A stretch of DNA of 64,000 nt from Leucosporidium creatinivorum (lineage: Eukaryota > Basidiomycota > Microbotryomycetes > Leucosporidiales > Leucosporidiaceae), in the NCBI GenBank assembly GCA_001600635.1, contig BCKL01000007.1:892303-956302 (forward strand), given 5' to 3'. A program made the translations under genes and the position numbers. The notes under the pieces were generated by a model that was not told the DNA's origin, searched no databases, and saw only the letters and a list, made by a program, of their open reading frames with translations. Shown here in pieces: positions 11,501 to 22,313 of this stretch. Position 1 is the stretch's first letter. Each line of letters opens with the position of its first letter.

Positions 11501-13192
11501 GTGGGTCGCGCTGGTGAGAGAGGCGGCGGGCGAGGCGTGAATGAGGTTGGGCGCCGTGATGATGGGAGCGGGGATGCTCTTGATAGGAGCGACGGCGGGA
11601 GAGGATGCCGGAAGGGGGAGAACAGCAGCGGGAGGAGGGGTCGTAGCGCGCAGAGCGGCGGGAGGAGAGGCGGGGGGAGAAGCGGGAGGAGGGACGACGG
11701 GCGAAGGGGCGGTGATGATGTGAGAGGGAATGGCGTTGGAAGCCTCGAGAGGTGCAGCGGCCGAACTTTTCAAGGGCTCGAGAGGTGCAGTGATGGAGTC
11801 GTCGATGGGCGCGTTGATCTCCTTGGGGAGGGAGGCCTCGACAGGCGACGGCTCATCCTTCTTCGAGTCGAGACTGAGTCCTACGGCGGCAGCAGCTACT
11901 GCAGCGACGCCGATCACGCCAGCACCGACAGCTTCGACTGCCTCGATAGCGGTGTGCTTGGCCGAGTCGAGGTTTGAGTGGTCGCCGTTCGAATTCGAGG
12001 GAGCGAGGTCACCGTTGGACTGCGAAGGAGCGACGGCGGCCTCCGACGGCGAAGGCGCCTCCGCCGTCGAGGGAGCGATGGTGGCCTCCTCCTTGAGCTC
12101 CTCCTGGGCATCCTCGGGAATCTCGGTCGACGGTAGAGCTGATCCATCATGAACGGTGGGGGGCGAGGCGACCGGCTGGACCGACTGGTTCGAGTAGGTC
12201 GACTCGGCATAGCCTGACGAGACGGTGCCGGCGCGAGGCCTGCCCTCGCCTCCGCTGCTCGGTTCATCGACGTTGATGACCGGTGATGTCGAATCCGTCA
12301 TCGTCGGGCTCGAAGGGAGCTCGACCGCCTCTGGCGCCCTCGTCAACGTCGACTTCATGCCGACGGGTAGCGGCAGCTCCTCCTCCTCGGAACTCTCGTC
12401 GCTGAGCTGGAGGTCCTCGATAAGGCCGTCCTTCCTGAGCTTCTCGTAGGTAGCGACGTCGTCCTGTTTCCTCCTCTCGGCGCGCTCCTGCTCCTCCTTG
12501 GCGGCTTGCTCGGCGTTGGCGACCGCTTTGGCAGCGAGCGCCGCTCGGTGACTCGAGCCCATCCCTTTGCTCGGGCTCGTGTCGAGGCCGTTGATGGGTG
12601 CAGTGTCCTCGTCGTCTGAGCCGTCCTTGGTGCGAAGGCTGATTCGATCGGCCGACCTCATCGAGACGGAGTCCTTGAGCGATTGGGCGCTTCCTGAGGC
12701 TTGTGCAGTTCTCTGACGCTCCAGCTCCAGTCGGCTCAGCGCTTGCTGTACTTCGCTCATCGTGGCGGCGATTTGAGGCTCGGGGGTATAGCCGCCGCCG
12801 TTGGTGGCCTCGCGAGAGTTACTGCCCTCGTCGGCGGATCCGGGTGAGGGTGGGTCGGGGGAGGTGTAGCTCTGAGGAAACAGGCCGGTCTCGCCAGCCG
12901 TGTTACATCCCTGTAGCGAAGAGGGTCAGTGGAGTGCGAAGACCGGTCGAGACCTCAAGGCCGAAACCAGTCGGGAACTCAGTGGAGTGCGCCGACCAGT
13001 CGGTCCCTCTCTTATGATGGGCATGAAGTAACGCACCTCGAACCAGCCATCAGAATACAGCTCGTCGCGCTGTAGAACTCGAATCCGCTCCCCAGCTGAG
13101 AACCTTAGCTCGTCCTCGTTTTCCGCTTCGAAATCGTGAAGAGCGTAGACATAGGAAACCTCAGCATTCTCCCTAGCTTCAGTCTGAGCCAT
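8600..13192 (-). CDS. Boi1/Boi2-type polarity protein: SH3-SAM-PH with a CH-like C-terminal domain
   Basis: The start is at 13192 and the stop TAG at 8600-8602, for roughly 1,200 residues. An N-terminal SH3 domain (YVYALHDFEAENEDELRFS, later GETGLFPQSY) spans exon 1 (13037-13192) and exon 2. A long disordered Ser/Pro/Ala region follows. The SAM domain (WTVDDVVEWGRGKGFDAL, then LLEMDVAMLKEIDLIAFG) is encoded near 11100-11390. The PH domain (GWMQKKGEKYNSWKPRFFVL to IRTWMKEIMKA) lies near 9640-10000. SH3, SAM and PH in this order define Boi proteins, which bind the plasma membrane and link Cdc42/Rho signalling to exocytosis and bud growth. The last exons encode a segment resembling a calponin-homology fold (LLAWVNASLP, SLRSGRVLTRLVENLS, VFDFL, LTLLLQRIRTAFP), which I do not recall in the yeast proteins. 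A RhoGEF gene lies directly upstream on the same strand. Confidence 0.92.
12926..13005. repeat. short direct repeat inside intron 1 of the Boi-type gene
   Basis: The intron at 12912-13036 contains two copies of a roughly 27-nt unit beginning TCAGTGGAGTGCG (12926 and 12979, period 53 nt). They match at most positions, and the rest of each period is dissimilar. This looks like a small local duplication. It makes this intron about twice the usual length. Confidence 0.55.
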
Positions 13193-13842
13193 CCTAGGTG
13201 CTGTAGGGCCTTATAGAGAGGCAGGAGGGGGCGAGGCGAGACGGAGACGGAGACGGCGAGCTGCTTGCGCTGGTCCCAACGGGGTGGCTGTAATGAGGCA
13301 GTGCAGGTGTAGGCGAGCTCCTAAGATCGTCTCCTGTAGCTGTGTGCTCTTGGGTGCAGCGGTAGTAGACCTAGCGACGAGCGAGCGAGGAGGAGGAGGA
13401 GGAGGCGAGAGGATGGGGGAGGGTGAGACAAGCGACGCGGGCGGATGGCTGGTAGATGGTGAGGGACGATCCGATGTACTCTGATGCGCCTCCTGCAATC
13501 GATTCGAGAGATCTAGCTGCTGCTCCGAGAGACGATCTTGAGACGAGGAAGAGGGCGAAGGGAGAGCTTGGTTGAGCCCCAAGCCGCGAGGGGGATTCGA
13601 GGCTGGGGCCGAATTTCGCTTGCTGTGCTCTTCGCTCTCGGGCTAACTTTGGTGGTGTGATGAAAGCAGTTACATAAAGTCAATGTCTGTTGCTACCTAC
13701 ATGCGAAAGGGAAAGAGGCCCTGCTATTACTAGGAAATGCGAGCCGAGGCCGACGAAGGGGGAGATATGAGATGGGGAAAGTGTCCTTGAGATGGGGAAA
13801 GGAGGAGAGGGTCCGCGGAAGATGAAGGGGAGATATACAAGA
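13193..13842. other. intergenic region between the Boi-type gene and the RhoGEF
   Basis: This 650-nt stretch holds the promoter and leader of the Boi-type gene and the 3' end of the RhoGEF transcript. A 124-codon minus-strand open frame (13211-13582) is Ser/Pro-rich, lacks an ATG at its start and ends 18 nt before the Boi-type ATG. I regard it as leader sequence rather than a gene, though an alternative upstream exon cannot be excluded. Confidence 0.5.
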
Positions 13843-16800
13843 TCAATTGATGGGGGTAAGGCGAAAGAGATTCCTCACGCTCTTGTTGCGAGCGAAGGTG
13901 GGCATGGAAGGCTTCGGCGTCGACGAGACGAGGGTGGTCGTGCTCAACGACGCCTCCTTCTCCAAAGCTCCCTTGGAGCTGCTCCTCGGTTTCCGCGCCG
14001 TGTATAACGCGTAGTCGGGAGATGAGGAGCCAGAGTCGCCCGTCGCCGAAGACCTGCTCGAGGAAGGACCGAGCTCGGAGAAGGCGGGCGAGGAAGGGTC
14101 GGCGTCGGGAGGAGAGTGTGCTGGAATGCCGAGGTGAGGGGTGGAGGAAGAGGTGAGGTTGGCCCGGCGAGACGAGTTGAGCTGAGGCGACGAGTTGTTG
14201 CTGCTGCTGAAGAGGTTCGACAGAGTCGGACTCGACTGCACCCTCTTGGAGAAGAAGCCCCCGAGCTTGGTCGATGCCCGACGCTGCATCCCTTGATTGA
14301 CGACCACGGGCGCCTGCCGCTTCTCTTCGTCGGCGAAGGTGGGAGGAACGAGGCCGGTGCCGAGTCCGAGCGAGCTGACGCGACGCCTGACCTTGAAGAC
14401 GTTGGCGACTCCATCGCTGAGGGCTTGCGGAGCCCACCGAGGCGACTGAGGTGGCGCCGAAGTCGAAAGAGGAACGGGTAGCTTCGAGTTGAGCTCAGCG
14501 AGGTCGAGGGTGTGAAGGTCGGGCGAGGGAGGGATGGACGAGGGAGGGGTCTCGTTGGAGTAGGCGCTGCTGCCACCGATGACGAGGCCATGCGACTGGG
14601 AGGAGGACGAGTTGGTGCCAGTGCCCGAGGAGGATGCGGTGGAGGAGACTGAGTTGTTGCGCTCGACGTCGGCGGCGAGGGAAGTGGACGCCGAGGGCGT
14701 CGTGGCCGTGAGCGAGGCCGGGGAAGGACGACCATGGAGCGACGAGTGGGAAGCGGCGCGCCTCAAAGCCTTCGAGCCCCACGTGCCGCTCTTCTTCATC
14801 GTCTCGGCGAGCTTGGTGTCGATCTCGGGCAACACCGGCCTACTCCTCCCACTCCCCCTGCCTCGACGCATCGACGAGGTCCACTTCTGCCCGATCGGCT
14901 CGTGGTAGACGAGCGAGGCGTCTGCATCGAAGCCGACCGCGCCGCGGTAGTCCATCATCTGCGCCTCGATGGCGCCCAAGTCGACGCACGACATCCTCCG
15001 CTTCTCCTTGGCGAGCATCCGTACCGACGCCTGAGCTTGCGCCGTCATGCTCCGCTTGGGTCCCGACATGGTCCTCGCACGAGTGCCGCTCGAGGAGCCT
15101 CCACGAGCGAGCCTCTGGTTCTCCGACTCGCGCATGGTCTGCGCGCGAGCCGTGAGGCATTGCTCGGAGAAGACGTCGCTGAGGCGAAGGTCGATGGCCG
15201 CACGTTGAGCTGCTGGTGCTTTGCCGAGGAGGGAAGAGGCGGTGGTCGAGAAGCGATGGCGCTTCGAGTCGATGCCGTACGCGTGAGTCGAGGCATGACT
15301 GGCGGTAGCGACGAGTTGAGGGAGGGCGGGAATGATGGGCGACTCGGGGACAATGGGCGAGGAGGCGTCGTCGTGAGGAGGGGAGGAGCGGTCGATGGCG
15401 CTCATCGAGGGCGTGCTGGACGAGCGGGCGTGGGTTCGGCGAGGGAGAGCGATGGTATTGAGCGCAGGCGAGGGCGCTGCAGAAACGCTAGAGACGAGCG
15501 TCTCGTCAAAGAGGGCAGCGTCGCCGTCGCCGTCCTTTTGTTGTTGCTCCCACGCGCGACGAGCCTCGACCTGAGCGGCCGTAAGTTGCGAAAGCCAGAC
15601 GACCTTTTCGAGGGCGCAGGTCGCGCCGAGCTCAAAGTGATGGTCGCGGTACGAGAGGCGCATGCTGTGGGGTAGGAGACCTGGAAGAGATGCGAGGTGA
15701 GCGAGTTGGTCTGGCGGAGGGAACGCGGGAGAGCGCACCTTCACCCTCTTCGACGTTCGTAAGCTCGAACAGGCGAAGTGGCAGCCATTCTCGTGGTTCG
15801 TAGCTGTCGCGCTTCTTGATCTTGCCGACGATGAGGTGCGAACGGTAGAGGAAGCAGCTGTGAATGTTCAAATCAGCTCCCGTCTCGTCGATGCGATCGC
15901 GCCTCAAACTCACCCATAGTACTTGACGCGAAGGGCTTCGGGCGCCGTAGATCGGTGCAGGAAGTGAAGGGTGCCGACGAGGAGTGTAGGTCCGAGTACA
16001 TCGCAAAAGGCCGAGCTGATGGACTGTGAGACGAAGAGCGAGGTCAGGCAGCTGCCTTACGGCGCCAGAAGGGATTCGACTTACGGGCAAGAATTCCATC
16101 CTCGCAGCGACCACCCTAGTCCGCATTTCTCCCTCCCTCTGACGCTTCGCCTGGTCAACGCCTTCAGCGACGGCTCGGAGGCCCTCCCAGGCAGCCTCGA
16201 CTTCCTCCCTCTCCTCGCCGTAGTCCAAATTCTTGAGCAGGGCGCCAAAGACGAGCGGGTAGCGACAGATGCGCTGCACTGGTGCGATGGCGTAGTCGGC
16301 GTAGCGAAGCTTGGAGCGCGGGAGGATGGGTGGGAGCTCGGAGAGAGCCGTGATGGGACTGGCGGGGAGTGGAGGAAGGTTGGCGGGATCGCACTGGCCA
16401 TCGAGCGTTGGTGAGGTGGGAGGGGACGCGACGAGTGTTGGTGTGGAGGCGGAAGTGAGAGTAGGCGTGGAGGCGAAGAAGGGCGAGGTCGTCAATTGGG
16501 TAGCGAGTGGGGTTTGGTCGCCCGAGCTGCTCGACTGGGCTCGCGAGGCGCATTGCCGCTCGTAAGCCTCCCATTCTGGTCGTCCTGCAACGGCGCGAAT
16601 GATGTCGACAGCTTCACTGTGACGAGCGCAGAACTCGCTGTACAGCGTAAAGTTGGGAAGCTGTCGGAGTCGCCGGTCAGCTTCACTGCCCCCCTTCGGC
16701 GACGCTCGACGCTCAAACTCACCTCGTCTACAAAGATGCGAGCGACCTTGCCTGCTGCCTTGCGGACCTTGCGCTCTTGGAGATCCTCGGTCCGCGCCTT

Positions 16801-18174
16801 GCCGTTCTGCCATCCAATCTCGGCCTCAACCATCTGCAGCCGCCCGACGATCCGCTCGTGCAGCTCGAGGAGCGCATCTGCGTTGCGAACGACTGCCTCG
16901 ACGTCCGATGTAGAGAGCATCGGTAGGAATGGAAGCGTTTGGAAGTAGACCTGTAGGATGTGACAGTGTGAATAAGCGAACTAGAGGGCGAGACTTGCGC
17001 CGAGGTAAAGCGAGAACGCCGAACTCACCTTGACGAGGGTACGAAGCCTGTCGAGGTACGCAGTCTCCGTTTCGACGAGCTCTGTTAGCGCATGGAAGCG
17101 CTTCTCCTCGCGTCCGACGCCAGCATAGTGCTCGACCTCGGCGAGAACGGCATCAAAGGCCTCCTGAGGGTTCTCGTCAAGCTCGACCGGCTCGGGTGAT
17201 GTTTTGGGGATGGTCGTGTCGGCGGCAATGGTGGCGAGTAGATTGGGGGCGGAAAGGGCGAAGGGCGACTGCTGGTAGATGGACTGCTGCTGCTCGACCG
17301 AAGGCCATTGCGTTTTTGAGGATGGGTCGAGGCCTGCGGTTGGCGGGGTGAAGAACAGCTCGACGGGGGAGATGGGAGCTGAAGGAGTGAAGCTGGGAAG
17401 TAGTGGTGGCGACGAATGCGAGCGGGTCATGAAGGGTGGAGGGGAGGCAGGCGAGGCGGGGATGCTCGAAAGGAAGGGGGTCTTGAACGCGCGCAAGGCG
17501 GGTTCTAGCGACGGCCTCAGCGACGACGCTCTTTTTGGCGATACCGAGAAGGAGCGAATCTTGCGAGAGGATGGTGCTGCTGGTGAGGAGGGCTGCGGGC
17601 GAGTGGAGGGCCCAGCTTCGGCGGGCTGGGGCGCTCGCGAAGGAGACGGAGTTGCTGAGCGTCGCCGAGGGAAGATGTAGTCGTCGGAAGTGGTTTCGAA
17701 AGACGTTTGGCCCTCGTAGTAGGAGGAAGGTCGCCTTGTATCCGCCAAGCGAGGCCGTCGAGGTGCGTGGTTGCTGACCAGCGAAGTTGATCGAGGCCGA
17801 CGAGCGCCGTCGCTGCCATCCTCGCCTGCGTTGCCGAGTCCAAGACCGTCCATGTTGACCGATCCCACGCTCATACGCCGAGCAGCCGCCTTGAGTTGCT
17901 GCTGGAGCAGAGCGATTTCTCCGGCGCTCTGCGTCGAAGAGGCTGCTCCCATCGAATCGCGCGCCTCGTCCTGCTCTTCTTCGAGTACGTTGACGCGTTG
18001 CCGTTCGAATGTCCTGACGTTGTCCTCCTGAGCTTCAATGAAAGCGGACGGCTCCTTGAAGAGAGGCGACGAGAGGGGCGGGAGGGGAGGGAGCGAGACT
18101 GTAGCGAGTGTTGCTGATGCCGGGTAGGAGGACGACAGGGCGCCCATCGACGGGAGCATTGAACACTCCCCCAT
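13843..18174 (-). CDS. Rho guanine-nucleotide exchange factor (DH-PH)
   Basis: The stop is at 13843 (FRLTPIN) and the chosen start is MGECSMLPSMGAL at 18174, the first ATG of the long open exon; an upstream exon is not excluded. About 1,300 residues. The N-terminal 350 residues are disordered. The DH domain begins at RFHALTELVETETAYLDRLR (near 17030-17100), continues through LLELHERIVGRLQMVEAEIG and ends with APVQRICRYPLVFGALLKNL, the conserved GTPase-contact helix. About 95 Ser/Thr/Pro-rich residues interrupt it (16310-16560). The PH region follows (FLYRSHLIVGKIKKRDSY, then RDHHFELGATCALEKVVWL), and the last 600 residues are disordered. It should activate a Rho-family GTPase at the cell cortex; which one is not readable. 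Its neighbour is a Boi-type protein acting in the same kind of signalling. Confidence 0.92.
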
Positions 18175-19600
18175 CGCACTGTGCTCTCGGGCACGGCTCC
18201 CCAGCCTCCTCTAGTAAGCTCGGCCGGACGCTCGACGAGAGGTTGAGTGGTTTGGGACGAGACGTCCGAGGTCCTTGCGCCGTCCTTTGGTCCTAATGCT
18301 ATGGCTTGGACGGACGAGCTACACGTAGCTGCTGCTGCTCGGCGCTGGTGAGGGAGGAAGCGTGTCGAGAGAGGCAAGAGTGGGAAGGAGAGAGGGAAGC
18401 GCGAGTTGGAAGATCGCACTAGTGAGACTTGGAGGCTGTCTGCAGCACTACACGTTTCGAGAGGTTGTAGCTCGTAAATCTTCTTGTAAGCTACTAATAA
18501 TCCCCTACAAAAGTCCTGCACCTTTCCAGTGGCATGCTCGGCGTATGTCGACTTCACTTCTTCTTCTCCTCCTCCGAGCGCGATGGATCAGCAGCCTCGC
18601 GTTCGCTCGAGCGTATGACGCGTCGACCTACAGACTCTCTCCCAGAGGCCTTTCCTTCGCCCGATCTGGCCTTTCCCGCCCCCGCCTTTCCTCTTACCCC
18701 AGGCTCACGCCGAGAGCATGCCATTTCGCAGCAAGCTCGTGTACGAGCTGGGATGATACCAGTTCGACAAGCTCTGGAAATTCCTGCTTACAGCCTGTAC
18801 CTTGCCTACTATCGCGATTTGGCTGAGGCAGGAAAGAGGCACCTTCCCCTTTCGACTGCTCCATCTCTCGGTGATGTTGGCACGCTCCTTGTCGGTTTGA
18901 TTTGCCAGCGCCTGCAGGTGCACCTCGTCAGAGGAGTGAGATCGTGCAGCTTGGTACACCAGGAGTCCCATCCGACACCCTTCCCATGCCGCTTCCCGCC
19001 CCCAGTTTCGTCTCAATTCCCCCGCTGGTCTCGGCAGACCAGCCCCGTCGGCGTCACGTCCCGTCTAGCAGGAAAGGCGAGCTTCTCAGAGCCACAAGCT
19101 ATACTCATGGTAGTCGGAAAGATCACACTGTTTGGATCGTACGACTTGATCCTCCGTGATGCGCCTCCGGGCAATGCGACAGCCAAGGTCCACCTTGGCA
19201 GCCTCGGTCGAAGGGGCAGCAGAGGGATTGCTGCACATGGAGGTCTGCAGAGCTGCGAGGCTGGCCTCCCACAAGACCGAGATATGTTCTACTAGCTTAA
19301 AGACCCCTTGCACGCTCTCTTCTTGGGTGCTGTCGCCGAGTCCACTTCACTCGTCGTGGCCTGCGGTAAACTTCGAGCTACCCCAAGAAGGGTCTCGTGA
19401 GCGGCGTGGCTTGCTTATTGCAAGGTTCTCACTCACGAGCGCTCGCTTCCTTCGCACTGAGCATCATGGCACCTGGCAGCTCTCTGAGCCCCGCCCCCTC
19501 TTCGGCGATCTCCTCATGCTCGCCTCGCGCTCTTGCTGAGCTGTCCTTTCGCATCGCAAAGCTGAGAAATAACAAACAGCACCAGACATATCATTGCCAT
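18175..19600. other. 1.4-kb region without a convincing gene
   Basis: The region lies upstream of the RhoGEF and beyond the NSP1 stop. The 18534-19295 plus-strand frame stays open for 253 codons but has no motif, no splice signals and a composition unlike the neighbouring genes. Two shorter plus-strand stretches look more protein-like: one from 18718, interrupted by an in-frame TGA after LVYELG and continuing YQFDKLWKFLLTACTL, and a Pro-rich stretch near 18900-19110 (EIVQLGTPGVPSDTLPMPLP). They may be remnants of a decayed gene or chance. No RNA gene was recognised. Confidence 0.4.
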
Positions 19601-22192
19601 CTACCTCGTCGACCTCTTGCTAACCTCGCCCACCCGCCCTTCCAGCTCGGTAACCTCCTTCTTCAACCGCCTTCCGCCCTCTTCGATCCACTTCAAGCTG
19701 CCGAGATGAGCGTTGAGGATGGCGGCGATTTGGGTGAGCGGATCTTCGGGGGCGTCTTGGGAGGGAGCGAGCGAGGGGGAGAGCGAGTTGAGGGTCTGGA
19801 TCAGGGAGGTGAGAGACGTGGAGGTGGTGTCGAGCGAGTTGGAGAGCGAAGTGGCGAGATTGTAGCTGTAGAGAGTGAGAGAGGTCAGTTGAAGGAATCT
19901 CGGGCAAACGAGAGACAGGGACCTACGCCTTCTCCCTCTCCTTCTCGGCCTGCCCGCTGTTGCCCCTCCAGCCAGCACTCGTCGCGCTCTGATCAACGAG
20001 CTCGCCGACCTGCGCCTCGTAGCTGTCGAGAATGTCGGAGAGGTCCTTCTGTTGAGTCTCGACGTAATCGAGCGACGAGGTGATCTGTCCCTGCAGCGGC
20101 GAGAGGGGAAGGACCGCCTTGTAGAGACTCGAGATCTGCGATGCGTAGAGAGAGGTGAGCTCGCAGAAAATCAGACGGCGAGACAAAACACCCACCTGCT
20201 CTCCGTTCTCCCTCAACACCCTATCCCACTCCCTAACCTCGCCCGCAATGTCCGAGAAATCCCTCGTCCTCTCATCCAACTCCGAACTCCAGCTGTTGAC
20301 AATCTCCTCCAGAGTCTTGCCCCGGAGCATCGAAGGCGTAGGCGCGACAGCGTTGACGGCCTTCGGAGCAGTCGAAGTGGCGAGAGCGGTCGAAGGAGCT
20401 CCGGGAGCGGCGGAAGTGGCGGCGGGTTTCGGCGCGCCGAAGGTGAGGGCGGAGGAAGTAGCTGGGGCAGCGGGAGCAGCGCCGAAGGAGAGGGGAGCAG
20501 AAGCGGGAGCTGTAGGTGACCGACGGTCAGTGAGGCTTTGGCGAGCGCGAGAATGTCAGACGCTCACCGGCGGGGGCAGCCGTCGAGGTCGAGGCAGCTG
20601 GCGCAGCGCCAAAGAGGGAAGGAGTAGCCGCAGGAGCACTTCCGGCGGGCTTTGGGGCAAAGGAGAGAGGAGCGGCGGCTGGTGCTGTGGGCGAGATGGT
20701 CAGCGAAAGCCTACTGGATCTCGATTCGGCGAAGACGAACCTGCGGCCGAGGCGGCGGAAGTGGAGGCAGCAGGTGCGCCGAAGAGGCTCAAAGGTGCAG
20801 AAGCGGGAGCCGAAGTAGCGGGAGCTGCGGCTGAGAGGTATAGCCAAGGTCAGCACCGGCTGCGACGCTCGAGGGCAAGAGCGCGCCGGAGCCTTGTAGC
20901 GAGAGCTTACCAGGAGCTGAAGAGGCAGGTGCAGCTCCGAAGAGACTCGGTGCAGGAGCCGCGGCGGAAGCTGTGGATGCGAGCGCAGGTCAGGATCCTG
21001 ACTATGTCGAAGACGGATCGAGTCGAATTCTCGAGCCTCGTGTTCTCGAGGCTCGGAGATCATCGATCGATCCCAAGCAGCTCAAGAGACTCAAGAGACT
21101 CACCAGGTGCAGCTGGTGCAGCTCCAAAGAGGCTAGGAGCGGGAGCCGAGGTAGCAGCTGCGAAGCGGCGTGAGAGTCAGCTTCTCGGTCGACCAGAGGC
21201 TCGAGCGGGACGGTCGCTGAACCCTCGATGACAACATAGGAATGTCTGAACTGACCGGGAGTGGTTGAAGCGGGGGCAGCTCCGAAGAGAGGCTTGGGCG
21301 CCGAAGCGGCAGGAGCTCCAAACGAGAGAGTGGGCGCCGAGGTCGTCGCTCCCAACGCCGGGGTGGAGGTCGCCGTCGATGCAGGTGCCGCTGCTGCTCC
21401 TCCAAATCCACCGAATCCGCCAAACGACGCAGGCTTCTTGGCCGCCGCATCGTTGCCGTCCCCTGCCTCGCGCTTCGCTCCAAACAATCCTCCTCCAGCT
21501 GCTCCTCCTCCGAACAATGGCGCGGCGGGAGGCGCTCCAGCGGGTGTAGTAGTACCGAAGCTGGGGGCGCTGAAGCTGGGAGCAGGGGTTCCTGCCGGTG
21601 TCGTGCTGCCTGTCGTCGCCCCGCCCAAGTTGAACCCGCCGAATGCTGGGGGCTTGGCAGCAGGGGTTTGTTGGGGCGTGGTGGTCGCAGCGGCTGGTGC
21701 AGCGCCAAAGAGTCCTCCAGCGGGCGCAGGGGTGCTAGCAGCGGGCTTGGGCGTACCGAACAGCCCTCCTCCGCCAGCGGCAGCTCCTCCTCCAAAGAGC
21801 GAAGGCGTGGCCCCTGCGGTACTGGCTGGCGCTCCAAAGCCGAACGAAGGCGCAGGAGTCGTCCCACTGCTGGCGGCGGGTGCTCCAAAGGTGGGCGCGC
21901 TGCTCGTTGTTGCTGAGCTGCCGAAAAGACCGCCTGTAGGGGCTGCTGCAGAGGCGGCGGGCTGGCCGAAGAGACCGGTGGTAGGTGCCGAAGTAGTAGG
22001 AGGAGTGGAAGCTGTAGGAGAGCAGGATGTGAGCTGCTGCTGCTGGACGAGACGAGACGAGCGATGAGCGCGCACCTGCTGGTTGTTGACCGAAGCTGAA
22101 GCCTCCGCCGCCAAAGTTGAAAGCTGTAGGGGGGCAGATTGATTAGCTGAGAGCTTGATGTATGTAACAGACTACAGCGAGAACGGACCCAT
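19601..22192 (-). CDS. NSP1: nucleoporin NSP1 (Nup62 family)
   Basis: The C-terminal 200 residues form the Nsp1/Nup62 coiled coil: LEEIVNSWSSELDERTRDF, then GQITSSLDYVETQQKDLSDI, then LTQIAAILNAHLGSLKWIEE, with stop at 19601. Upstream lies a Gly/Ala/Ser/Pro-rich FG-repeat domain with many GLFG, SLFG and SFGF units. The start is an ATGG exon of 4 nt (22189-22192). It is joined by a GTCCGT donor to exon 2 (22076-22123), giving MAFNFGGGGFSFGQQPA, a typical Nsp1 start. Nsp1 is the central FG channel component of the nuclear pore, partnering Nup57/Nup49 and Nup82/Nup159 through its coiled coil. The FG part between about 20500 and 21260 is cut into a series of short exons of similar sequence separated by phase-1 introns. 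Confidence 0.94.
20520..22011 (-). repeat. FG-repeat coding region built from short repeated exons
   Basis: Exon 3 (21256-22011) encodes dense FG repeats. Below it, to about 20520, come successive short exons, each encoding an Ala/Pro/Ser-rich unit with one LFG, or a related LSF core. Examples are ATSAPAPSLFGAAPAAP, SAAAPAPSLFGAAPASSAP and PAATPSLFGAAPA. Each intron interrupts the frame after the first codon position (G|GT...AG|C). The uniform phase means units can be gained or lost without shifting the frame. Confidence 0.75.
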
Positions 22193-22313
22193 TTTGTCGA
22201 GGAGAAGTGGAGAGGGGAGAGCCTCGTTTCCAAGTCGCGACTTCGAAGTAGTGGCCCGCGCTCAGCAAGCTCGGACTCTGCTACATCTCACTCGACTACA
22301 TCTCACACTCGCA
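22193..22313. promoter_or_regulatory. shared divergent promoter of NSP1 and PPCDC
   Basis: Only 121 nt separate the two divergent start codons, so both genes must be driven from this short interval or from within the opposite gene's 5' end. A repeated CTACATCTCA element occurs just before the PPCDC ATG (near 22281 and 22296). No TATA box is evident. Confidence 0.6.

Noticed and set aside
13843-15744. 633-codon minus-strand frame as a separate gene
   Set aside because: Its first residues are intronic; the rest is the last RhoGEF exon, starting with the PH domain.
15632-16813. 393-codon minus-strand frame read as one uninterrupted protein
   Set aside because: It runs through several clear introns of the RhoGEF; only parts of it are exon.
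18534-19295. 253-codon plus-strand open frame as a gene
   Set aside because: No motif, no splice signals, composition unlike neighbouring genes; long open frames occur by chance in this GC-rich DNA.
21261-22067. 268-codon plus-strand Gly/Ala/Pro-rich frame
   Set aside because: Antisense shadow of the NSP1 FG repeats.
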